Assembly: GCA_020060215.1 (NCBI GenBank)
Contig: JAGVAP010000096.1
Span: 1-40,265, forward strand
Length of the DNA: 40,265 bases
DNA from: Deltaproteobacteria bacterium
GTDB lineage: Bacteria > Desulfobacterota > DSM-4660 > Desulfatiglandales > HGW-15
Reading direction: 5' to 3'
Position 1 is the first letter of the stretch. Every line of letters starts with the position of its first letter. A program made the translations under genes and the position numbers. The notes under the pieces were generated by a model. It was not told where the DNA came from and made no database searches. It worked only from the letters and a program-made list of their open reading frames with translations. Below are positions 23,335 through 32,011 of this stretch, one piece after another.

Positions 23335-24162
23335 ATGAAAAACGCAGGAAACAAGAAGAAGCTGGATGCGCTCAGGTCCCGTCTTGAAGAGCTGGGGTCT
23401 CTCGTGGTCGCCTTCTCGGGCGGGGTGGACAGCTCCTTCCTGCTGGCTGTTGCCCGTCAGGTCCTGGGGGGAAAGGTCCTGGCGGTCACCGCCGTATCCG
23501 TTATCCATCCCTGGAGGGAAAAGGAAGAGGCCGTCCGGTTCGCCCGGGAGCGGGAGATCGAGCACATCCTGCTCGAAGGCAGGGAAATGGGTCTTCCGGA
23601 GTTCATCGCCAACCCACCCGACCGCTGCTACCACTGCAAAAAAAGCATCCTCGCCCAGGTGTGCGGTCTTGCGCGGGAGCGGAGGATCCCCCATGTCGCC
23701 CATGCAGCGAACATGGACGATCACCTGGACTATCGGCCGGGCTGGAGGGCCGCCCGGGAGGCGGGCGCGCTCGCGCCGCTCGTCGATGCAGGGTTGGGGA
23801 AGCCGGCCATCCGTGCTCTCTCCAGGGAGATGGGTCTTCCCTGCTGGAACAAGCCTTCCATGGCCTGTCTGGCGTCGAGGATTCCTTACGGGGAGGCGAT
23901 CACCCCGGACAAGCTGAAGATGGTGGAGGAGGCGGAGGAGCGGTTGTTCGGGGCCGGGTTGACCCAGGTGCGCGTGCGATACCACGGCAGTGTTGCAAGG
24001 ATCGAGGTGGGCCCGGACGAACTGGAGCGGTTGATGTTGCCGGATCTCCGCCTCCAAATCGTGGAGGATCTCAAACGAATCGGTTTCCTCCACGTGGCCC
24101 TGGACATGGAAGGGTATACGACGGGTAGTCTGAACCGGGGAATAGCGACCACGCCGGAATAA
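23335..24162 (+). CDS. larE: LarE-like ATP-dependent sacrificial sulfur transferase
   Basis: A 275-residue PP-loop protein. SGGVDSSFL (about 25-33) binds the ATP pyrophosphate. RCYHCKKS and MACLASRIPYGEAIT follow in order, the second holding the Cys whose sulfur is donated in LarE enzymes. LarE activates a carboxylate by adenylylation and inserts sulfur into the pyridinium nickel pincer cofactor of lactate racemase. Three closely grouped Cys also occur in the cluster-dependent LarE subgroup. GGGAGG lies five bases before the ATG at 23335, so a longer frame is not the real start. No larA, larB or larC is nearby. The next gene is a YcaO, 24 bp downstream, which suggests a shared sulfur-insertion role different from lactate racemase maturation. 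Confidence 0.92.
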   Translation: MKNAGNKKKLDALRSRLEELGSLVVAFSGGVDSSFLLAVARQVLGGKVLAVTAVSVIHPWREKEEAVRFAREREIEHILLEGREMGLPEFIANPPDRCYHCKKSILAQVCGLARERRIPHVAHAANMDDHLDYRPGWRAAREAGALAPLVDAGLGKPAIRALSREMGLPCWNKPSMACLASRIPYGEAITPDKLKMVEEAEERLFGAGLTQVRVRYHGSVARIEVGPDELERLMLPDLRLQIVEDLKRIGFLHVALDMEGYTTGSLNRGIATTPE

Positions 24163-24186
24163 TGGTGAACTACGAGGAGGAAGCAA

Positions 24187-25938
24187 TTGAGTTACCACAT
24201 CGTGCTGAAGGATGCATTCAAACATTATACGCTGGACCAGGACAAGACCCTCACGCCGGAGGAGACCGTCCGGCGGTTCCGAGAAAGGCTGAAGGAGGTG
24301 AACCTCGACCTCCTGGAAGGGACCATGCGTGTCGACCAGGGGAGACTGGACATCCCCGTCTACTTCAGCCTGTGCGGGAGGGATGCACTGGAGGTCATCG
24401 GCACCAAAAAACAGATGGGGAAAGGGGGAACGGTGGCCCAGTCCGAGGCCAGTGCCGTCATGGAGCTGGCCGAGCGGTTCAGCTTCTTCAGCTTCTGCAA
24501 GTCGGACGCGAACTTCTTCACGGAAGAGTACAGGAACCTGGAAGGGCGGGCCCTCCCGTTCGAGATGATCGCCCGCTCCGTACACGACGACACGGCCGAT
24601 CTTGAGAAGGCGAGAGAGATCTTCGCCGGACTGCCCTTGAGGTGGACCAGAGGGTACAACCTTACGACCCGGAGCGAAGTGCTGATCCCTTTCGACTGGT
24701 TCTACGCGATCAATGAGTTCAACGGGCCTTCCGCCGGGAACTGCCCTGAAGAGGCGCTCGTGCAGGGGATCTGCGAGGTCGTGGAGAGGCATGTCTCCTC
24801 CCTCGTCAGCAGGCATCGGATGAGGACGCCTTCCATCCGGCTGGAAACGGTCACCGAACCCCTTGCGGTGGAGACGATCGCCAAGTTCAGGCGGGCCGGC
24901 ATAGAGCTCTTTACCACCGACTTTACCCTGGACACCGGCATCCCCAGTGTCGGCGTGCTCGCCTACGACCCCTCGACCTTTCCCGAGAGGAGCGAGATCG
25001 TCTGGACCGCCGGGACGTCCCCCAGCCCCACCAAGGCGCTCCTGCGCGCACTCACCGAGGTGGCGCAGCTCGCCGGCGAATTCAACACCTCCGCCAACTA
25101 TGTCGCAAGCGGCCTTCCCAAGTTCAAGGATCTGGAAGAGGCCCGGTTCGTGATGGAGACCGATGGAGAGATACCGATCACCGGATTGCCGGACCTCTCC
25201 CACGACAACATCCGGGTCGAGGTGGAAAACTGTGTCTCCGCCCTCCGTTCCGCCGGGATGGAGGTGCATGTCATCGACATCATGCACCCAACACTGCGGA
25301 TCCCCTCCTTCTACACCATTATTCCGGGCGCCCACTTCCGCGAACGGGCAGCGGGCATCGATGTAGGGATGTTCATGGCCAAGCTGGTTTCCCAAGGAGA
25401 GGATCCTGCCGCAGCCCTGGTCAAATTGAAGGAGATGGACCGGGCCCTGCCCGGGAGGTATTACATCAAGTTCTATCTCGGCGCCTGTTCCCTGTCCGCG
25501 CAGGATCCGGTGCGGGGGTTGGATTACCTCAGGGAGGCCCTCGCCCTGGGTCCGAAGGACGAGGACATCCCGAGCGTCTATGTCTACATGGGGCTTTGTC
25601 TGAAAGAGCAGGGGAAGTTCCGGGAGGCCATTCCCCTCCTCGAAAGGGCAGGGGCTGCAGATCCCGGGAGGACGGACGTCTTCAACCTCCTGGGCTACTG
25701 CTATTTCAAGCTGAAGGAGCATGAAAAGGCGATAGGGTGTTTCAGGGAAGCACTGAAGCTGAACCCTTCTTCAGGGATTGATTACGCCAATATCGCTTCC
25801 AATTACAGGGAAATGGGGAAACGCCAGGAGGCCATCTCCCACTATCGCCTCGCCCTTGAACTGGACCCCGGGATCGATTTCGCAAGGGAGAACCTGCAAA
25901 AGCTACTTCTTCTTGGGGAAGAGATCGAAAACCGATGA
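24187..25938 (+). CDS. YcaO-domain protein with C-terminal TPR repeats
   Basis: A 583-residue protein starting at a TTG with a perfect AGGAGG six bases upstream. Residues 1-410 form the YcaO ATP-binding fold: VAQSEASAVMELAERFS (83-99), EEALVQGICEVVERH and ALLRALTEVAQLAGEF carry the acidic residues that hold Mg-ATP in YcaO enzymes. Residues 420-583 form about four TPR repeats (SVYVYMGLCLKEQGKFREAI, VFNLLGYCYFKLKEHEKAI, YANIASNYREMGKRQEAIS). YcaO proteins use ATP to activate peptide amides for azoline, amidine or thioamide formation. A TPR tail suggests a protein partner or substrate. LarE upstream could supply sulfur. The last 36 bp overlap the convergent receiver gene. No precursor peptide was found nearby. 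Confidence 0.93.
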   Translation: MSYHIVLKDAFKHYTLDQDKTLTPEETVRRFRERLKEVNLDLLEGTMRVDQGRLDIPVYFSLCGRDALEVIGTKKQMGKGGTVAQSEASAVMELAERFSFFSFCKSDANFFTEEYRNLEGRALPFEMIARSVHDDTADLEKAREIFAGLPLRWTRGYNLTTRSEVLIPFDWFYAINEFNGPSAGNCPEEALVQGICEVVERHVSSLVSRHRMRTPSIRLETVTEPLAVETIAKFRRAGIELFTTDFTLDTGIPSVGVLAYDPSTFPERSEIVWTAGTSPSPTKALLRALTEVAQLAGEFNTSANYVASGLPKFKDLEEARFVMETDGEIPITGLPDLSHDNIRVEVENCVSALRSAGMEVHVIDIMHPTLRIPSFYTIIPGAHFRERAAGIDVGMFMAKLVSQGEDPAAALVKLKEMDRALPGRYYIKFYLGACSLSAQDPVRGLDYLREALALGPKDEDIPSVYVYMGLCLKEQGKFREAIPLLERAGAADPGRTDVFNLLGYCYFKLKEHEKAIGCFREALKLNPSSGIDYANIASNYREMGKRQEAISHYRLALELDPGIDFARENLQKLLLLGEEIENR

Positions 25939-26361
25939 GGGGGACTCCACCACCTTCTGAATCTTGTCCTGCAGCTCCTCCTGTTCGGCACGATCCTTCT
26001 TTTCCCATGCGCCCTCGATCTTTTGGACCAGCTCTTCGATTTCGCAGGGCTTGGTCAGATAATCGTAAGCCCCCAGCTTGATCGCCTCCAGGGCCGTATC
26101 GATCGAACCATGTCCGGTCAGGATCAGCGTCTGGGTGAACAGGCCCAGTTTCTTGATCTCCTTCAGGGTGGTGATCCCATCCATCCCGGGCATCTTGAGG
26201 TCCAGTACGACCACGTCGAAATCCTGCTCCTCCAGGGAGCGGACGGCGCTGTCCCCGCTGTTGACCGCGGTCACACGGTATCCCCGGTTCATGAGCAGCT
26301 TGGACATGTTGTTCGTAAACACCACCTCATCGTCCACCAACAGGATCTTGGATCCTTTCAT
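25903..26361 (-). CDS. Receiver-only response regulator (152 aa)
   Basis: A single receiver domain with a short charged tail. It has LVDDEV, phospho-acceptor Asp54 in VVVLDLKMPGMDGI, LTGHGS and YLTKPCE, then about 30 residues of Glu/Lys-rich helix. There is no output domain. AAGGAGGG precedes the ATG at 26361; the frame 24 bases longer begins in Arg-rich sequence without a ribosome site. It follows the histidine kinase at 28200 on the same strand (84 bp gap) and is its natural partner, probably in a phosphorelay or as an allosteric effector. Its 3' end overlaps the YcaO gene by 36 bp tail to tail. Confidence 0.93.
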   Translation of the reverse strand: MKGSKILLVDDEVVFTNNMSKLLMNRGYRVTAVNSGDSAVRSLEEQDFDVVVLDLKMPGMDGITTLKEIKKLGLFTQTLILTGHGSIDTALEAIKLGAYDYLTKPCEIEELVQKIEGAWEKKDRAEQEELQDKIQKVVESPSSVFDLFPKKK

Positions 26362-26445
26362 TCCCCTAACCCTCCTTCTCCGCATAAGCGTTTGGTAACA
26401 CCTTTTGCCCCGGCGCAGGGGGTTGGCCCAAACGTACGACGCCTA

Positions 26446-28200
26446 TCAGGCCGCCCGCTCCACCCCTATGCTCTTTTCCAGCTCCTGAGGGGGAAGGAAA
26501 GGGATCTCTATCGTGAATTCGGTGCCGGCCCCCACCTCACTCCTCACCTGGATCGTCCCGCCGAGGCGCTGGATAATCCCGTAGCAGATCGAGAGTCCCA
26601 GGCCGGTACCCCGTCCGACCGGTTTGGTCGTGAAAAACGGGTCGAATATCTTGCTCAGGGTCTGCTTCGGAATGCCTGATCCCGTATCCGTGAAGGTCAG
26701 CCTCGCCGTCCTGGTCTTCTCGTCAGCTCTGGTGGTGATCCGGATGATGCCGTAGGGCTTGCCGTCGTGGGCATCGATCGCATTCGTGATCAGGTTCAGA
26801 AAGACCTGCTGGAGCTGCGAGGGATCGGACGGCACCGGTTTCAGATTGGGGTCCGGCTCCAGGATGAATCGGATTCCGCCGGAACGTGCCTCCCGCTCCA
26901 TGAGGTCCACCACCTCCTTGAGGAATGCATTGAGATCCACGTTCTCGATGACCGACTTGGTGCGGCGGGAAAACCTGAGCAGGTTATGGGTAATCCGCTT
27001 GCACCGCTTGATCTGGGTGTCGATCTGGTCCAGGGATTCCCTGAGGGCCGTTTTGAACTCCTCGTCGACGGATTGGGAGAACTGGGCCATGTCGAGCAGG
27101 ATCTGTTTCTCCGTCAGGATGATGGCGAGGGGATTGTTGATCTCATGGGCCACCCCTGCGGAGAGCTCCCCTATGGAGGCCATCTTGCCGGTTTCCATGA
27201 TCTGCCTGTTCAGCTGATCCGACTCCCTGTCCTGCCTTTGAACGACCTTGACGATATGTCTTGCGCTGAGGACGGCGACGATCAGGATCGTGAGGGCGCA
27301 GAGATGGAGGAACAGCAGGGATGCATAATTCGCGTAGTTGACCTCCCCGAACGCCTCATCGTAGTCCTGTCTCACTGCGAGCATCCATTGAGGTTCCGCG
27401 AGCCAGGATGTGGCAAGGATCTGCTTGGAACCCTTCTTCGGTCCATCTCCCCCGGGGACCTCCTGGATCCGGATCCGGGTGCCCGGATGGAATTCCTCCA
27501 AGGGCAACACCGCCTTTTCCATGATCTTGCCCCCGAACCGGGGGGTGGTCTGGTAGATTCCGTCCCCGTTCAGGAGGTAAACTTCCCCGGTTGCTCCGAT
27601 CCTCACGTTTTCCACCAGGGAGCGAAAGGCGTCCGTATCGATCGTCGTCCGGAGGATCCATTTCTCACCCGCCTCCTCTCGGGCAATCGCAATGATGAAA
27701 TGGGGGACCTTTCGAAAGCCCATGAACGTGTCGCTGATGTGGATCCCTTTTTCCATCACTTTCTTGAACCACTCCGCCTGGCGGTAATTCTTGTCCATCA
27801 GATCATAAGGCCCCACATAGGCCAGGTGTCTGCCCTCATGGTCGATGACCCCGAGGTCGGTGATGGATCCCGATTCCTGGTTCATGATCTCGAAGACCTG
27901 GAGGAGGTTGGCGTAGTCCCGAAAGTGTTCCCTGGAATGGGTCTGGGCGATCAGGCCGAGTTTCGAGCTCCGCTCCTTCAGGAAGAGCTCGATGATCTTC
28001 CGGTGGTAGTCCACCTGGGTCTCGATCGCATCGACCATCCGGTTCTTTGCAAGGCGGGTATAATGGATGCTGATCCCCCAGCCGACCAGAAGAAGGGGAA
28101 CCACGGAGCATACGACGGTGATGAGGACAAACTTCCGGAAAAGCCTTGAGTAATAAAGCTCCCGCTGGGCCTCGTCATGCAATTCCGCGCCGCTCACCAT
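26446..28200 (-). CDS. Cache-domain sensor histidine kinase
   Basis: A 584-residue membrane kinase. Helix 1 (about 24-46) and helix 2 (about 295-315) bracket a periplasmic double-Cache-like sensor of 245 residues, with GVIDHEGRHLAYVGPYDL and GEVYLLNGDGIYQTTPR typical of dCache ligand pockets. The cytoplasmic part has a coiled segment, HisKA with His352 in GVAHEINNPLAI, N-box LNLITNAIDAHDG, G1 DTGSGIP and G2 GTGLGLSIC. The AHEINNPLA H-box marks the NtrB/AtoS-like group, often paired with sigma-54 activators. TGGAG lies seven bases before the ATG. It is followed by the receiver-only gene at 26361. A near-consensus -24/-12 sequence lies about 45 bp upstream. Confidence 0.93.
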   Translation of the reverse strand: MVSGAELHDEAQRELYYSRLFRKFVLITVVCSVVPLLLVGWGISIHYTRLAKNRMVDAIETQVDYHRKIIELFLKERSSKLGLIAQTHSREHFRDYANLLQVFEIMNQESGSITDLGVIDHEGRHLAYVGPYDLMDKNYRQAEWFKKVMEKGIHISDTFMGFRKVPHFIIAIAREEAGEKWILRTTIDTDAFRSLVENVRIGATGEVYLLNGDGIYQTTPRFGGKIMEKAVLPLEEFHPGTRIRIQEVPGGDGPKKGSKQILATSWLAEPQWMLAVRQDYDEAFGEVNYANYASLLFLHLCALTILIVAVLSARHIVKVVQRQDRESDQLNRQIMETGKMASIGELSAGVAHEINNPLAIILTEKQILLDMAQFSQSVDEEFKTALRESLDQIDTQIKRCKRITHNLLRFSRRTKSVIENVDLNAFLKEVVDLMEREARSGGIRFILEPDPNLKPVPSDPSQLQQVFLNLITNAIDAHDGKPYGIIRITTRADEKTRTARLTFTDTGSGIPKQTLSKIFDPFFTTKPVGRGTGLGLSICYGIIQRLGGTIQVRSEVGAGTEFTIEIPFLPPQELEKSIGVERAA

Positions 28201-28242
28201 ACCGGTTCTCCAGGGATCGAGCGATCCCCGGTACCGAGTATT

Positions 28243-28258
28243 TCAAAAGGCATGCCAA
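28243..28258 (-). promoter_or_regulatory. Near-consensus sigma-54 promoter of the Cache kinase
   Basis: On the minus strand TTGGCATGCCTTTTGA has a good -24 (TGGCAT) and correct spacing, but GA in place of the -12 GC. It would start transcription about 30 bp before the kinase start codon. Functional use is doubtful without the C. Confidence 0.3.
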
Positions 28259-28267
28259 TGCAGGAGT

Positions 28268-28295
28268 CCGGGGAAAGTCAAGAAACCCCGGTTTT
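28268..28295 (+). terminator. Hairpin with T-run
   Basis: CCGGGG (28268-28273) pairs with CCCCGG (28286-28291), followed by TTTTAA on the plus strand. No plus-strand gene precedes it, so it may insulate the region or be coincidental. Confidence 0.35.
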
Positions 28296-28590
28296 AACTA
28301 CCGATATTCGCCGCTTTCCGGCCGGCATGCGCAGTTGGCCGCTCACAAACCGCCGCTGGTGTAAACCCGGAGATGACGCCGGATGACCACTCTTGTTTTC
28401 AGTCCGGAGCTCCTGAAGGCATCCGCTCCGAAGGCGGGAGGGCGGCGCCAGGCTCACCCAGGGACGTGCCGGTCGTCATCGGCTCCAAGACATATCTCCT
28501 TCGACGATCCCGCCCGTCGCCTCAGTCGGCTCCAAGGTGCATGGAGCACACCGGGCGGCTCTCCGCCCGTCCGAGCCTGGCCTGGAACCA

Positions 28591-28956
28591 CTAACCGAGA
28601 GCGCTGCTTACGATCTGGATCAGCCGGTCGGGAGAGATGGGTTTGGAAAGGAAGATGTTGGCCCCTGCCTCCAGCCCGCGGGCCTTGTCTTCGTCTCGGC
28701 TCTTGGCCGTCAGGAAGACGATCGGGGTCTCCTTGTACTTTTCCTTCTGCCGGATCCTCCGGCAGAGATCAAACCCGTCCATCTCGGGCATGATCACGTC
28801 GAGCATCAGGAGATCATAGCCGTTCTCGTCCAGCTTCTTCAGCGCCTCCGATCCGCTCGAAACCGTCTGTACGGCATAGCCCTCGGGCTTCAGGAGCTCA
28901 TCGAGCGCCATGAGGACCATCTCGTCATCGTCTACTACCAGGATACGCTTGGACAT
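28591..28956 (-). CDS. Receiver-only response regulator (121 aa)
   Basis: A minimal receiver domain with nothing else. VVDDDE, phospho-acceptor Asp53 in LLMLDVIMPEMDGF, LTAKS and FLSKPIS are all present, so phosphorylation competence is complete. GAGAAGGAGG precedes the ATG at 28956. It lies 54 bp downstream of the large multi-PAS kinase on the same strand and is presumably phosphorylated by it. With no effector domain it must act by protein contact, or pass phosphate to another protein. It is a CheY-size protein but no chemotaxis gene is nearby. Confidence 0.94.
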   Translation of the reverse strand: MSKRILVVDDDEMVLMALDELLKPEGYAVQTVSSGSEALKKLDENGYDLLMLDVIMPEMDGFDLCRRIRQKEKYKETPIVFLTAKSRDEDKARGLEAGANIFLSKPISPDRLIQIVSSALG

Positions 28957-29010
28957 CCTCCTTCTCCTTTCCTGATTCGCAACAAAGGCTGGCCCCTAAT
29001 CCTCGGGGGT

Positions 29011-31815
29011 TCATGCTGACTCAACCGCCGGAATGACCACTCTTACTTCGGTCCCCTCCCCGGGCTTGCTGTTGATTTCGATTCTTCCCTTGTGGGCCTC
29101 GACGATGCTGAAGCAGAGAGACAGGCCCAGTCCGGTCCCTTTGCCGACCGGTTTGGTGCTGAAAAAAGGTTCGAAGATCTTGGTGAGGTTCTCGGGAGGG
29201 ATCCCCACGCCGGTGTCCCTCAAGCGGACTTCCACCGCCGAAGAGCCGTTTTCGCTGATGAGATTCGATGCGATCGTCAGCTCCTTGCTGGGTCCGTTCG
29301 AATCGTCCATGGCGTCCCTGGCGTTCGAGATCAGGTTGAGGAAGACCTGCTCCAGCTGGTTGGGGTCGCCGAGCACCCTGGGATGATCGGCGGAAAGATC
29401 CCGGACAATGGTGATGCCGTGATCCAGAAGCTGCTGGCCCGTAATCAGCAGGGCATTCTCGATCGGCTTGTTGATCTCCACTTCTGCATATTCCGGCGTC
29501 TTCTGCCTCGAGAATTCCCTCAGATGGTCTACGATCTTTGCGATCCGGTCGTTGCACTTGTGGATCAGCTCCAGCCGCGGCCTTTCCGGGAAGTCCGGAG
29601 GCAGGTTCCGCAGGATCACGTGCAGAATGGTCTGGGAGGCCATGAGCGGATTGTTCAGTTCATGGGCCACGCCCGCGACCAGCTCTCCCAGCGCCCTCAT
29701 CTTGGACGCCTCGACCAGCCCTGCCTGGGCGGCCTTCAGCCTGGCCTCCAGCAGCTTCTGCTCGGTGATGTCCTTGAAGATGCCGGCGGTTCCGATGACG
29801 TGGTCTTCCTCGTTTCGGAGGAGAAAGAGCGAGGTGAGGATGGTCAATATCCTGCCATCCCTGGAGAGGACCTCCGTCTCATAGTTCTTCGCCCTCTCCA
29901 CCCGCTTGAGCAGGTCCATCACGTCCTTGGCCTGCTGGATGCCCCTCTTGTAAAGGGAGGAGACGTGGGTCCCCAGGACCTCCTCTCTCGGATACTGCAG
30001 CATCTCCTCCATGGCCCGGTTCTGGTAGGTGATCACGCCCTTCAGATCGGTGGTGAGGATCCCGTCCACCGAGCTCTCCATGATGTTTTCGAGAAACTCC
30101 TTGGTCTCCCGGAGCTCCCTCTCGAGCTTTTTCCGGATGGTGATGTCCCGGATGATCTCCACAAAACCGATGGTCTTGCCCGATGGGTCGGTGATGGCGG
30201 TGACCGTGGTGAGTGCGGGGAAACGGGTCCCGTCCTTTCTCAACCGGAGCATCTCCAGCTCGCATACCCCTTCGTTCCTGGTCCGGGCGGACATCTCCTT
30301 CTGAATGCCTTGCGCGCGAGCTTCGGGGGGTATGGTCACGCCGATGTTGAGCTTGTTGATCAGCTCTTCCTTTTTCCACCCGAAGAGCCTCTCGGCCCCC
30401 TTGTTGTACTCCATGATGCTGCCGTAGAAATCCAGGGCGATGATGGCGTATTCGGTGGCGCTGTCCAGGATGCTGTTGAGAAACCGCGAGATGTTCCGGT
30501 ACCGCTCCTTGGACTCTTCCAGCTCCTGCGTCCTGCCTTTGACCATCTGTTCCAGGTTGGAGGTGTAGTGCTGGATCTGGCTGATCATGCGGTTGAAGGA
30601 TGTACCCAGCACCCCGATCTCATCCGCACCGTGCACGTTCACCCTCTGGGAAAGATCGCCCCCCACCATCCTGGTCGTCACCGCCGTGAGTTCCTGGATG
30701 GGCTTGGTCAGCACCTTGGAGAGGGTCATGGTCAGGAAGAAGACGAGACCGACGCCCACGATCACCAGCAGGGCGATGAACTGCCGTGTCTCGTAGAGGG
30801 ACTGGTAGATCTCCTCCTCGTAGGTCCCGGCCACGATGATCCAGTCCCAGGGCTTGAAGTAGATGTACTTGTTTACCTTCGGCCTGGGCTTGATCTCCCC
30901 CAGCTCGGGATTGACCCAGGGATAACGGATGGTGCCGATTTCCCCCTCGGGCCGCGCCAGCACGTCCTTCACGATCGCCCCGATATACTCATACCCCGAG
31001 GAGTCCTTGGTATGGATGATGTTGTCCCCCTCTTTCGCGGGGTGGATCTTCAGGACGCCGTCGCTGTCCATGATATAGACATACCCGGTCTCGCCGACCT
31101 TGATGTCCTTGATCTCCCCTTTGAGGGAGTGTGCGCTCTGTTCCCTGATGCCGACGTAGAGGGCCCCTATGATCTCCCCGCCCTTGGACCGGATGGGTTC
31201 ATAAGCCGTGATGTACCAGTCGTCGACCACGTAGGCCCTGCCCCGGTAGGAATACCCCGACAATATGGCCTCGGTCACGGGGCTCTGCCTCGGAATGAAG
31301 GTGCCTACTCCCCTCCTGCCGTCCTTGCCCACGAGGCTGGTGGCGATTCGGAGGAGACGGTCTCCCTCGATTCTCTGAAAGATGGTGCAGGCTCCCCCGA
31401 CGAGGCGCTGCACCGTGTCGACGATGTGGTTGTTCCGGGTCAGTGTGAGGTCCCCCGCCTTCCACAGCGGGACAGAGACCGGCACTACCTCGTTGGTGGT
31501 TTGATCCACTGCGTCGAAACGGACCTTTTCCTCCGGGACAATCGTGATCTCCCGCCCGAGCGGATGGATGAGGTCCCAGGCCACATTGAGATCCCATAAC
31601 AGCTTGGTCTGGACCATCTCCTCCTGAACTTTGCACATGGAGTAGACGTTCCTGACGAGGTGCTCCAGGTCCTCCTCCGCAGCCTTCCTGATGGCCTTCC
31701 CGAATCGATCGGTGGAAAGGAACGAGACGCTTACCAGCGGGACCAGCACCAGGAAAAGGGTCACGCTGACCAGCTTGGTTCGAATGCGCAGGTTGCGGAA
31801 AGAGGGGATGAACAT
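29011..31815 (-). CDS. Large Cache-HAMP-PAS sensor histidine kinase
   Basis: A 934-residue kinase from the ATG at 31815, which has GAGGA six bases upstream; a frame 51 bases longer has no such site. Order: helix 1 (about 12-34), a large periplasmic Cache_3/Cache_2-type sensor (35-345; SGYSYRGRAYVVDDWYITAY and KYIYFKPWDWIIVAGTYEEE), helix 2 (about 350-372), HAMP (375-425), PAS domains (about 455-570 and 575-690), HisKA with His718 in GVAHELNNPLMA, N-box LNLISNARDAMDD, G1 DTGVGIP and G2 GTGLGLSLC. The H-box again is of the NtrB-like group. The Cache pocket suggests a small organic ligand such as an amine or carboxylate. It co-transcribes with the receiver at 28956 and is divergent from the deacetylase-family gene. 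Confidence 0.94.
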   Translation of the reverse strand: MFIPSFRNLRIRTKLVSVTLFLVLVPLVSVSFLSTDRFGKAIRKAAEEDLEHLVRNVYSMCKVQEEMVQTKLLWDLNVAWDLIHPLGREITIVPEEKVRFDAVDQTTNEVVPVSVPLWKAGDLTLTRNNHIVDTVQRLVGGACTIFQRIEGDRLLRIATSLVGKDGRRGVGTFIPRQSPVTEAILSGYSYRGRAYVVDDWYITAYEPIRSKGGEIIGALYVGIREQSAHSLKGEIKDIKVGETGYVYIMDSDGVLKIHPAKEGDNIIHTKDSSGYEYIGAIVKDVLARPEGEIGTIRYPWVNPELGEIKPRPKVNKYIYFKPWDWIIVAGTYEEEIYQSLYETRQFIALLVIVGVGLVFFLTMTLSKVLTKPIQELTAVTTRMVGGDLSQRVNVHGADEIGVLGTSFNRMISQIQHYTSNLEQMVKGRTQELEESKERYRNISRFLNSILDSATEYAIIALDFYGSIMEYNKGAERLFGWKKEELINKLNIGVTIPPEARAQGIQKEMSARTRNEGVCELEMLRLRKDGTRFPALTTVTAITDPSGKTIGFVEIIRDITIRKKLERELRETKEFLENIMESSVDGILTTDLKGVITYQNRAMEEMLQYPREEVLGTHVSSLYKRGIQQAKDVMDLLKRVERAKNYETEVLSRDGRILTILTSLFLLRNEEDHVIGTAGIFKDITEQKLLEARLKAAQAGLVEASKMRALGELVAGVAHELNNPLMASQTILHVILRNLPPDFPERPRLELIHKCNDRIAKIVDHLREFSRQKTPEYAEVEINKPIENALLITGQQLLDHGITIVRDLSADHPRVLGDPNQLEQVFLNLISNARDAMDDSNGPSKELTIASNLISENGSSAVEVRLRDTGVGIPPENLTKIFEPFFSTKPVGKGTGLGLSLCFSIVEAHKGRIEINSKPGEGTEVRVVIPAVESA

Positions 31816-31898
31816 GGCGATTCCTCGAGACATAGAAAAAATAGGCGGGAAACAGCGGCGAATCAAGGCAATTCTTGGTTGTCAAGGCTGCTTTTTGG

Positions 31899-31927
31899 TT
31901 GACCCGTATCCGTCCCCTTTGTATATT
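31899..31927 (+). promoter_or_regulatory. Sigma-70 promoter of the deacetylase-family gene
   Basis: TTGACC (31899-31904), 17-bp spacer, TATATT (31922-31927), each 5/6 to consensus. Transcription would begin near 31934, about 78 nt before the ATG at 32012. Confidence 0.6.
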
Positions 31928-32011
31928 TCCCTCTGACCGGCGCACGTCACCCTTCCTGCCCGCGGTCTCCTGCTCCGCAAGTCCCCGGCCCTTGGTCGTC
32001 ACTGGAGGATC

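Larger units (their letters stand above)
28201..28590. other. Intergenic region between two kinase/receiver pairs
   Basis: 390 bp with no supported gene. It contains a near-match to a -24/-12 promoter on the minus strand (28243-28258) and a CCGGGG/CCCCGG hairpin followed by TTTTAA (28268-28295). The rest is ordinary GC-rich sequence. Confidence 0.5.

Noticed and set aside
23092..25722. Minus-strand open frame of 876 codons
   Set aside because: It is antisense to LarE and YcaO. Its length comes from GC-rich codon bias, and the translation has no domain.
23335..25938. RiPP biosynthesis cluster around the YcaO gene
   Set aside because: No precursor peptide, leader-binding domain, protease or exporter was found nearby.
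29092..31599. Plus-strand open frame of 835 codons
   Set aside because: It is antisense to the Cache-HAMP-PAS kinase, and its translation is repetitive in Gly, Asp, Leu and His without motifs.
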